A stretch of DNA of 12,288 nucleotides, taken from NCBI GenBank assembly GCA_031554275.1, contig JAVBKB010000137.1, positions 1-12,288 on the forward strand, in the 5' to 3' direction. The position numbers and the translations under genes were made by a program. The notes beneath the pieces were generated by a model, which saw only the letters and a program-made list of their open reading frames with translations, did no database searches and was not told the DNA's origin. Below, in pieces: positions 1 to 6,541 of this stretch (the stretch's first letter is position 1; each line of letters starts with the position of its first letter). Source of the stretch: JAVBKB01 sp031554275. GTDB taxonomy: Bacteria > Bacillota > Bacilli > JARBTR01.

Positions 1-19
1 TAAGAAAATAGGTGAAATA

Positions 20-430
20 ATGATCGATCACTACAGTGTTTTGGCAGTTTCAAAGGAAGCCGATGCGGATGAAATCAAGAAAGCATACCGGGCACTAGCG
101 AAAAAGTATCACCCAGATTTACAAAGCGGTAATGCCGCGAAATTTAAGGAAATTCAAGAGGCATACGATGTCCTAAGTAGTCCTGTACGGAAGCAAGTAT
201 TTGATGAGAAACTGCCAAAACGGCCGCAGAGAACAAGTCAGACACAACAAACAAGTCCGGACTCGGGTCCTGCAAGTTTCAATGTTGGACAGAGTTTTGA
301 GCGGTTTTTTTCCTTTAATCCGGTAACGAAGGAATACACGGGAAAAGAGAAAACAAAGAAAAATGACAAAAATCCACTGGATACCTCCGACCTGTTTGAT
401 GCTTTTTTCAATCCAGGTAAGAAGAAATGA
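20..430 (+). CDS. Small J-domain (DnaJ-like) co-chaperone
   Basis: This is a 136-residue protein with an N-terminal J domain (about residues 3-65). The diagnostic HPD tripeptide is at residues 31-33, between a helix II (DEIKKAYRALAKKY) and a helix III (FKEIQEAYDVL). J domains stimulate ATP hydrolysis by Hsp70 partners through HPD. The Gly/Phe-rich region, zinc-binding cysteines and C-terminal substrate domains of true DnaJ are absent. Instead there is a Gln/Thr/Pro linker and a Lys-rich tail with two aromatic patches (FERFFSFNP and DLFDAFF) that may be a docking element. An AGGTGA ribosome-binding site precedes the ATG. The gene is followed 15 bp later by an FHA gene, and an unusual Hsp70-like ATPase lies downstream at 6542, so a dedicated J/Hsp70 pair is a reasonable inference. 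The J domain is certain; the client is unknown. Confidence 0.93.
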   Translation: MIDHYSVLAVSKEADADEIKKAYRALAKKYHPDLQSGNAAKFKEIQEAYDVLSSPVRKQVFDEKLPKRPQRTSQTQQTSPDSGPASFNVGQSFERFFSFNPVTKEYTGKEKTKKNDKNPLDTSDLFDAFFNPGKKK

Positions 431-445
431 TAGGAGGGAGTCAGG

Positions 446-1003
446 GTGAATAGAAGAGTTGAGGAAACAGTTAGCAAACCGGCAGAGGCGAGTTCGTCAA
501 GCGTTGTTGAAATATTTATTTATGGTGTGTTTGCACTATTAATTGTACTGGCACTATTCGCTGCGTTCTACTCATTGGCACTACTGATGTTTATGGGGGC
601 GCTAGCGATATTTCTTGTCAGTAAGCCGATGGATGAGGATGTTGTTGCACCTGTGGCAGTTGATGTGATTAGTAAACTGCTGTTGCTTGATGACGAGGGT
701 GGAATTATGAAAGAGTGGCATTTGCTGGGGCGGCCATCGCTCTTAATTGGTAGAAGTTATAAGAATGAAGAAGTGGATATAGATTTGTCTGACCAACAGT
801 ATGCAGTATTGGTTTCGCAACAGCATGCAGTCATCAACTGCGCAGACGGAATTTGGTACATAGAAGATGTGAGTTCTGCGAACGGTATCGGCGTGAGACG
901 CCGAACGTCGACGGACATTGTCAAGATAAGAAATGACAGGCCGTATAAACTAGCAAATGGAGACGTGATTTTTATCGGGAAGATTAAGCTATTGGTAAAT
1001 TGA
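446..1003 (+). CDS. Membrane-anchored FHA-domain protein
   Basis: This 185-residue protein starts at a GTG behind a strong AGGAGGGAG site at 432-440, which decides the start. Residues 20-59 form an uninterrupted hydrophobic stretch long enough for two TM helices (a hairpin), which would leave the rest in the cytoplasm. Residues about 95-185 are a forkhead-associated domain with the expected landmarks: G102-R103, S124 and H127 in SQQHAVI, and N146-G147 in DVSSANGIGV. FHA domains bind phosphothreonine peptides. It lies between a J-domain gene and a second FHA gene, with PP2C-like genes just downstream. This suggests it is a membrane platform that recognises a phosphorylated component, comparable in concept to T6SS FHA proteins (TagH/Fha). 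The FHA assignment is firm; the partner is inferred. Confidence 0.9.
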   Translation: MNRRVEETVSKPAEASSSSVVEIFIYGVFALLIVLALFAAFYSLALLMFMGALAIFLVSKPMDEDVVAPVAVDVISKLLLLDDEGGIMKEWHLLGRPSLLIGRSYKNEEVDIDLSDQQYAVLVSQQHAVINCADGIWYIEDVSSANGIGVRRRTSTDIVKIRNDRPYKLANGDVIFIGKIKLLVN

Positions 1004-1043
1004 TTTGTGAAGAAATGATTGACGAGATGGAAGGGGTTTGGAT

Positions 1044-1628
1044 ATGAGTTTAGTGAGATGTGGAAATGGTCATATGTTTAGTTCCCGCAGGTATGGGAAT
1101 ATTTGTCCTTATTGTAATAGTGTTGTTCAAGACCTGAGTACTGCAGGTTTGACCAGTGATCAGGAGGGGAATTTTGATCAGGATATGCCTTATCTTGGAG
1201 AGCTAGAAGTGATTAGCCCAGTGACAGGATGGCTTGTATGTATTGAGGGACCGCAACTTGGACGTGATTACCGGATTATGCCAGAGAAAAACTTTGTTGG
1301 TCGAGCAGAAGATATGGACATTCAGATTATCGGTGACAACACGATTTCTAGAAGAAATCATGCGGTGATTGTGTATGACCCAAAGAAGCGCGAAACATTA
1401 ATTCTGCCCGGAGATGCTTCGGGCCTTGCGTACCATAACAATGAGGCTGTTTATACACCGCAAATACTCAAGTCATATGATGTCATCCAATTGGGGACTA
1501 GCAAGTTTATGTTTGTGCCAGCATGTGGGAAGCATTTTGAGTGGGAAAGTTTGAAAGAAAAGTACGGGGAGCCAGTAGGCAGTAGTAGTGGAAGTGATGG
1601 GAATGAGACAGCTAAGTCCACAGAGTGA
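1044..1628 (+). CDS. Zinc-ribbon plus FHA-domain protein
   Basis: The start is taken at ATG 1044, seven bases after AAGGGG (1031-1036). A TTG six bases upstream is in frame but too close to that site. The product has 194 residues. C6, H10, C21 and C24 form a short N-terminal zinc-ribbon-like motif (CGNGH...CPYC). An FHA domain follows at about residues 64-160, with G86-R87 and an ISRRNHAVI strand. The recognition loop is atypical: the serine and histidine are separated by three residues instead of two, and the usual Asn-Gly pair is replaced by an ASGLAYHNN stretch, so phosphothreonine binding may be altered. The C-terminus is a Ser/Gly/Glu-rich tail. No TM segment is present, so a soluble cytoplasmic protein is expected. 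Its 3' end overlaps the next gene. Confidence 0.87.
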   Translation: MSLVRCGNGHMFSSRRYGNICPYCNSVVQDLSTAGLTSDQEGNFDQDMPYLGELEVISPVTGWLVCIEGPQLGRDYRIMPEKNFVGRAEDMDIQIIGDNTISRRNHAVIVYDPKKRETLILPGDASGLAYHNNEAVYTPQILKSYDVIQLGTSKFMFVPACGKHFEWESLKEKYGEPVGSSSGSDGNETAKSTE

Positions 1629-2466
1629 TGTGCGTATCGTGCTGTTTATTGGACTGTTGATGTTGATTGGATTACTCGTTTTTGCCTATTTGAAAAAAAA
1701 CAAAAAGCCAGTTGAGACGATGCCTGTTCGTATTGGGAATGAACAACTCATTGGTCAGCGAGATGGTCAAAACGATTATTTCTCAACAGTGTGGAACGAT
1801 TATGGCATATGTGCCGTTGTTGCAGATGGAATCGGCGACGAGAAGAAAGGTTGTCTAGCAAGTACATTGGCAGTCCAAACTGTCACGCATCAATTTTCGG
1901 GTATCAACGTATCTGAGGAAACTGATGAATTTCTGGATAGAGCATTGCGGCAAGCACATCGAGAAATTGCACAAAAAACAATTGCTGGGGGTGCAAGTGT
2001 TGTTACCGTCATCATCAAAGATGGCTATCTTGATTGGGCATCAGTCGGAAATGTCTCCCTTTATTTGTTTCGAGAGAAGGAGCTTCGGCAGTTAAATAAA
2101 CAACATATTTACCGTCACTTGCTTGAAAAGAAAGTACTAGCTGCAGAAATATCTCGCAAAGTTGCGCTCAAAAGTAAATGGAAACAGGAAGTCACCAATT
2201 ACCTAGGGTTTGAGAACTTCAGGAAAATAGAAATGCCTAAAGAAATGATGGCACTTGAGGCAAACGATCAAGTGATTATTTGTACACAGGGGTTATTTAA
2301 ACAATTAAGTGTGATCGAAATTGAAACAATACTGTCACAACAAAAGACACCACAGGAAAAAGCAGAAGCATGTATGACACTTCTAGAAAAGAAACGATTG
2401 AAGGATCAAGATAACGCAACGATTGTAATAGTAGATCAATGGCAGATGGGCAGTGAGAACCATTGA
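1603..2466 (+). CDS. Membrane-anchored PP2C-like phosphatase, atypical metal site
   Basis: With the ATG at 1603 the product is 287 residues, overlapping the previous gene by 26 bp. In-frame GTG 1588, GTG 1594, ATG 1597 and GTG 1630 are alternatives, and the overlap implies translational coupling. One TM helix (residues about 11-30) followed by KKNKK is typical of a membrane anchor next to a cytoplasmic domain. Residues about 42-278 follow the PP2C/PPM pattern: RDGQND in place of RxxNED, VADGIGD (D75-G76), a DWASVGNVSLYLF strand like the family's VGDSRxYL, and a terminal D270-N271. The aspartate of the usual SDGL motif is replaced by Gln (CTQGLF, Q229), so one metal ligand is missing and activity may be reduced, altered or absent. 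The family normally removes phosphate from Ser/Thr; the neighbouring FHA proteins suggest the same phospho-signalling circuit. Confidence 0.85.
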   Translation: MRQLSPQSDVRIVLFIGLLMLIGLLVFAYLKKNKKPVETMPVRIGNEQLIGQRDGQNDYFSTVWNDYGICAVVADGIGDEKKGCLASTLAVQTVTHQFSGINVSEETDEFLDRALRQAHREIAQKTIAGGASVVTVIIKDGYLDWASVGNVSLYLFREKELRQLNKQHIYRHLLEKKVLAAEISRKVALKSKWKQEVTNYLGFENFRKIEMPKEMMALEANDQVIICTQGLFKQLSVIEIETILSQQKTPQEKAEACMTLLEKKRLKDQDNATIVIVDQWQMGSENH

Positions 2467-2497
2467 ACAGGTATGGGATGATTGGGGAGAACAATAA

Positions 2498-4438
2498 ATG
2501 AGAAGACAAAATAGCAATTGGCAAACGGGATTTGTGAGCGAAGCAGGCAATTATTTGGAAAATCATGATGATTTTGCTTTTGTCGAGCTAGATGATCTAG
2601 CTTGCTGGGTTCTCGTCGACGGAATAGATTCATCGGAAGATGAGCATAGTGCTAAATTGGTTGTTGAACATATTCTACAATTGTTCACTGAGAATCCAAG
2701 TATTTCAAAGGGGAAGATGGTTGCTTATCTAAAAGAAGCACATGCCTTGCTACTTGAGCGTAGCAACCGAGACCGCTTGAAAGCTAGTGTGGTCATCGTT
2801 GTTACTGATTATGTGAGAGTTCGCTGGGCAAGTGCTGGGAATACAAGATTATACATATTTCAAAATAAGCAATTGCTAACCAAAAGTACAGATCAAAGTT
2901 ACTATCAACATATGATTGAAAAACAACAAGTGCCAGCGGATGATAGTGCTGGATTTGAAGAACGAAATAATTTAACGAACTACTTAGGTATGCCCGATGC
3001 TTTCAAACCGTTTGTGTCTGATAAGTTCAAAATGATTGAAGGCAATTCACTGGTACTAGCTACAGTCGGATTTTGGGAACAGGTTAATGGAGTGGAGATG
3101 CTCGACGTAACTGAGTCAGCCACTGAACCTGCGGAAGCCGTCAACGTGTTGGAAGATTTGTTGTTAAGTAAGCAAGCAGAGCCACTTGAAAACTACACGA
3201 TTGTCTCCATTTTTGCTACCAAACTATTTCAAGAGGTTAATAATACGTGGAAAATAATCAAGCGTATCATTTTAATTATGATTCCAATTATGATTGCTCT
3301 TTCAATCTTCTTTTTCTTCCGCTACCGAGCGCATGTGAAAAAAGAAGAACAGATTACTCTAATGAATACATATGAAAACAATGGTGATGAACTAGCGTTA
3401 GAAGAAAACTACGAACGATCTTTAAAAGAATACGAAAAGGCAATTACGAAAGCCGATGAGGCAAAGCAAAAGAAAGCAAAGACAAGAATTGAATCAAAGA
3501 AAAAGTCTACACAGCTGATTGTTGATGGCGACCAACTTGTAGAAGAAGAAAAATTTGATCAGGCAGTGACATACTATCAAAAAGGAAAAAAAGAAGTAAA
3601 AAAATATGAGTTTAAGCAGGAAGAGACTGTTGTCGGTCATATAGATGACAGAATTACAGAGACCGAAGACAAAAATATCGTTCATCAACTGATTCATTTA
3701 GGTGACCTTCAGACAGAAGGTGGCGACTATGTATCTGCGCTTGATTCTTACAATAAAGCAAAGACGAAATCGGTATTGATTAAATACGACGATTTTCAGG
3801 AAGAAATTGAAACAAAAGTGGCTACCACAGAAGCGCTGATGAAGAAGCAAGCAAATGAAGCTGCGAAGAGTCAGGCTGAGACGCTCGAGAAGCAAGGTGA
3901 TGAAAATCTATCTGTTGGAAAGACGGATTTAGCGATTCAGAATTACCGCTCAGCTGTTGTTGCCTATGAGAATGCTCAACTTCCAGATAAAGCGGCAAGT
4001 GTAGGACAGAAAATTGTTGATGCAGAGGCAAAGAAAACAGAAGAGGCACAGGCGGGAAAGAAGACGCAAGGCGAAGCTTTTGAGAAACAGGGCGATGAAG
4101 CACTCGCAGCTAGTAAATTTGATGAAGCAATTCAAAAGTACCAAGAGGCATTAGCTGTTTATGATGAAGCAGGTCTACCTGAAAAGGTAACTGGAGCCCA
4201 GAAGAAAATTGAAGACGCAGAAAAGAAAAAACAAGAAGCTTTTGTCGCAGGGAAGAAAGCTGAGGGAGAAGCTTATGAAGCACAAGGAGATACTTATAAG
4301 GCAGCTGAGAATTATCCAGCAGCTAAGGATTCCTATACAGTGGCAGAGCGACTTTATCAAGAAGCTGAATTACTTGACCGTGTGTTCCAAGTGGAGAGGA
4401 AGTTAATTGACCTTGAGACACTAATGAACCCAGAGTGA
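2498..4438 (+). CDS. Degenerate PP2C-like domain, TM helix and TPR-like repeats
   Basis: This 646-residue protein has a GGGGAG site about ten bases before its ATG. Residues 1-245 are paralogous to the previous gene product: VDGID (D41-G42), VRWASAGNTRLYIF, and NNLTNYLG matching EVTNYLG. However, both later metal-binding aspartates are gone (V190 in ATVGFWEQ, E231 in ENYTIV), so it is most likely a pseudophosphatase or phospho-sensor. A TM helix spans about 257-274. The rest (about 285-646) is Glu/Lys/Ala-rich, with six or so TPR-like helical hairpins of the form GD-x(6-8)-F/Y-D-x-A-I-x-x-Y. The last three are near-identical 65-residue units. A single TM would place the repeats outside if the PP2C domain is cytoplasmic, but basic residues flank both sides (KIIKR and RYRAHVKK), so topology is open. 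TPRs usually mediate protein-protein contacts. Confidence 0.85.
   Translation: MRRQNSNWQTGFVSEAGNYLENHDDFAFVELDDLACWVLVDGIDSSEDEHSAKLVVEHILQLFTENPSISKGKMVAYLKEAHALLLERSNRDRLKASVVIVVTDYVRVRWASAGNTRLYIFQNKQLLTKSTDQSYYQHMIEKQQVPADDSAGFEERNNLTNYLGMPDAFKPFVSDKFKMIEGNSLVLATVGFWEQVNGVEMLDVTESATEPAEAVNVLEDLLLSKQAEPLENYTIVSIFATKLFQEVNNTWKIIKRIILIMIPIMIALSIFFFFRYRAHVKKEEQITLMNTYENNGDELALEENYERSLKEYEKAITKADEAKQKKAKTRIESKKKSTQLIVDGDQLVEEEKFDQAVTYYQKGKKEVKKYEFKQEETVVGHIDDRITETEDKNIVHQLIHLGDLQTEGGDYVSALDSYNKAKTKSVLIKYDDFQEEIETKVATTEALMKKQANEAAKSQAETLEKQGDENLSVGKTDLAIQNYRSAVVAYENAQLPDKAASVGQKIVDAEAKKTEEAQAGKKTQGEAFEKQGDEALAASKFDEAIQKYQEALAVYDEAGLPEKVTGAQKKIEDAEKKKQEAFVAGKKAEGEAYEAQGDTYKAAENYPAAKDSYTVAERLYQEAELLDRVFQVERKLIDLETLMNPE
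3887..4438 (+). repeat. Tandem 65-residue (195-bp) TPR-like repeats
   Basis: Three consecutive copies begin at residues 464, 529 and 594 of the PP2C-TM-TPR protein, with the phrases EKQGDENL, EKQGDEAL and EAQGDTYK. Each continues with a Y-x-x-A helix, a YENAQLPDK/YDEAGLPEK/YQEAELLDR turn and a basic helix. The DNA copies start at 3887, 4082 and 4277, and the last is truncated by the stop codon. The exact 65-residue spacing indicates recent internal duplication on top of older, more diverged TPR-like units upstream. Confidence 0.85.
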
Positions 4439-4503
4439 CTACTTGTGTCGTTAGAGAGAAAAGGATTGAATGGGTTATTGATGGGGAGAAATGAGGTGTT
4501 CGT

Positions 4504-5790
4504 ATGGATATGAAAGAATTGATTCGTGATCGTTTGCAAGGTATGGAGGATTTGGAACATCGTCAGTTACTAAAAACACTGATGACAAATGTTTTTTTAC
4601 AGCTAGAAGAACATAATACGCAATTTCACTCGCAACTCGAGAAACGGATATTCGAGGAATTGGACTCAGGTGCAGAGCAGTACGACATCTATTGTTCTAT
4701 ATGCCGCAGGGAGGTTCTAGATCCTTTTCACCCGTTCTTGTTTCCAATGGTTGCGGAAGATTTAACGCAGGAACAGTGGGATATGAATGAGCTGATGGAC
4801 TCAATTACTGGTACAGAGGTATTTAAGCTGATGACAATATTCATGGCGTGTGATTTTCTAGAGATTGAAAAAATGCTGGATTCGAAGCGGCATTTTATAG
4901 GGAAAATTATCACTGATCGTAACGAATATGAAATTGAGCTATTTGTGCAGCGGAATCAATCCTATGTAAATGAGATTGAAAAACTCTATCATATTTTCTT
5001 GAAAAACGATTTGCAATGGAATACAGTGCATCATCCATACTTAGCAAAATTTCTCGATGTCTACATCAAGCCACTGAACGACATCCAGATTGAAGATGGT
5101 GAAAAAATTGAAGAAGTCATCTTTCAGCTAGATGAATTCGATGCATTTAAACATACTGATATCATTCCGCTTTGGAATGTCAGGCAGGTTGAAGTGAGGG
5201 ATATTGTGTTCCCAGCGCCCGTGCATCACCGAATTAACTATGAACACCGGATTCAGCTAGATAAACTAGGCAGCGAACATGGCTACCTCGCTGATGGTGA
5301 TCCTAAATTAATTCGCTATGTAAAAAGGACAGAGGATGCACTCATTGTTGCCTCGGAAGAAGGAGAAGGTGTTCTCTGGGATGTGTATCAAATAGCGAAT
5401 CCAGTAGAAGATCCAATTAACCTTAGTGAATATCATATTGCTTCTAATCGAAGAAAGAGTACATTCCTTGAACAGTATATTCATAAAAATGGCACGCTTA
5501 TTCGTTCGGTTGCTGAAATATCAAGGGTGGTTCGCTCTTTTGAGCTAGAAGTAGAATATCATGTTGATCAGGTTGAAATTATGGCACATGGATCAATTGC
5601 CATTGAAACCTATCCGCTCAATCGTTTTCTCCATGATAATGTTCGCGATGAACAGGATAGGCGCTTAATGGTCATTGTTTTTAGTACACAGGGTGAACGC
5701 AATTTTACAACATATGACACACTAAGCTACATTGTTGCGGAAATTCAATTGGTTTTCCCTGAATACCAATGTGCTGGGGTACTACGATGA
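4504..5790 (+). CDS. Protein of unknown function, candidate injection-system component
   Basis: The product has 428 residues, no signal peptide and no TM helix. I do not recognise a catalytic motif. The N-terminal third is helical and acidic (RLQGMEDLEHRQLLKTLMTNVF), followed by a C-x-x-C in IYCSICRREV; a lone CxxC is not enough to claim zinc binding. The middle is helical, and the C-terminal half (about 215-428) alternates short hydrophobic strands and looks beta-rich. GAGGTG at 4493-4498 serves ATG 4504; ATG 4510 (Met3) is equally possible. It is translationally coupled to the next gene through ATGA, so the two products probably act together. From memory, homologues in Firmicutes carry the name normocyte-binding protein, which nothing in this sequence supports. 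A baseplate or structural role is inferred only from the VgrG-type gene downstream. Confidence 0.8.
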   Translation: MDMKELIRDRLQGMEDLEHRQLLKTLMTNVFLQLEEHNTQFHSQLEKRIFEELDSGAEQYDIYCSICRREVLDPFHPFLFPMVAEDLTQEQWDMNELMDSITGTEVFKLMTIFMACDFLEIEKMLDSKRHFIGKIITDRNEYEIELFVQRNQSYVNEIEKLYHIFLKNDLQWNTVHHPYLAKFLDVYIKPLNDIQIEDGEKIEEVIFQLDEFDAFKHTDIIPLWNVRQVEVRDIVFPAPVHHRINYEHRIQLDKLGSEHGYLADGDPKLIRYVKRTEDALIVASEEGEGVLWDVYQIANPVEDPINLSEYHIASNRRKSTFLEQYIHKNGTLIRSVAEISRVVRSFELEVEYHVDQVEIMAHGSIAIETYPLNRFLHDNVRDEQDRRLMVIVFSTQGERNFTTYDTLSYIVAEIQLVFPEYQCAGVLR

Positions 5791-6476
5791 ATTATATTTG
5801 GGAATTGCTCATTAGAGCTGAAGAAGAGGGCATCGAGCCGAAAGAAATCACATTCAAATATCCAGCAGTGTTTTCACCATATATGGAGCTGAACTTTGAG
5901 TCACTGAATACAACCACTGTGATGCGAGAGGTGGATGTAAATCCGTATATTCGCTTCAATGACATTTTTGCGACATTATTTGATCGTAACAATCATGAGG
6001 ATATAGAACTACGTGAGAAAATTTTTGATATCCTAATACATTTTCTAGGAGAAGTAGATCGTTGGCAGGGAATGAACAAGCGAGAATATTATATTCAGTT
6101 TGTTGTTGACGAGATTTTGACAGGGGCTTTTGGCCGGAAAATACAAGCGTATTTTGAGCTGTGTAATCCAATTGAAAGAGAGATTATTGCCAGCAGTGTG
6201 CTGAGGATGTATAAGCTGGGTGAAAGCATTTACGTGTTTAAGGATACAGTCCAATCAATCTTCAAGTATTCGATTATTTTCGCCAACGCAAGAGAGAAAG
6301 ATGAATTGATGATTTATATTTGTGAAGCGAAAACACCTTTAAGTGAGAAGAAACTCAGTGTACTAAAAGATTTGTTTCTCCCTTTTCAGTTCGATGTTGA
6401 AATCTATTGGGAGTACATATTTGGCATTATTGATGTCGACGAAGCAATGCAGCTTGACAGAATTGTTGTCTACTAA
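5787..6476 (+). CDS. Protein of unknown function, coupled to preceding gene
   Basis: The start is taken at ATG 5787, whose ATGA overlaps the previous stop, with GGGG (5776-5779) at a suitable distance. An in-frame ATG at 5769 lacks a good ribosome-binding site. The product is 229 residues, soluble, mostly helical and acidic, with many aromatic residues (MNYIWELLIRAEEEGIE, PYMELNFESL, NPYIRFNDIF, NKREYYIQFV, IYWEYIFGIIDVDEA). No signal peptide, TM helix, heme or metal-binding motif is seen. I recall related Firmicutes proteins annotated as iron-dependent peroxidase; no peroxidase signature is visible here. The tight coupling suggests a 1:1 partner of the 428-residue protein, possibly a subcomplex of a larger assembly. 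Function unknown. Confidence 0.8.
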   Translation: MNYIWELLIRAEEEGIEPKEITFKYPAVFSPYMELNFESLNTTTVMREVDVNPYIRFNDIFATLFDRNNHEDIELREKIFDILIHFLGEVDRWQGMNKREYYIQFVVDEILTGAFGRKIQAYFELCNPIEREIIASSVLRMYKLGESIYVFKDTVQSIFKYSIIFANAREKDELMIYICEAKTPLSEKKLSVLKDLFLPFQFDVEIYWEYIFGIIDVDEAMQLDRIVVY

Positions 6477-6541
6477 TTGATAGTTGAAATCTTCATTAAA
6501 CAAGGTAATTGACAAAGTACAAATAAAGAGGTGGCGTAAAC

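Noticed and set aside
1..19. TAA at the very start of the window as the stop codon of a preceding gene
   Set aside because: Only three bases are visible, so no reading frame can be assigned.
2586..2602. Inverted repeat AGCTAGAT-G-ATCTAGCT
   Set aside because: It lies inside the second PP2C-like gene in codons for ELDDLA, has a one-base loop that cannot form a normal hairpin, and is likely chance.
4681..4719. C-x-x-C in the 428-residue unknown protein as a zinc site
   Set aside because: Only one cysteine pair is present nearby with no second pair or His partners, so metal binding cannot be supported.
6509..6514. TTGACA, a perfect -35 hexamer, in the gap before the Hsp70-like gene
   Set aside because: No TATAAT-like hexamer lies 16-18 bases downstream; the region at the right distance is the ribosome-binding site. 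Not enough to call a promoter.
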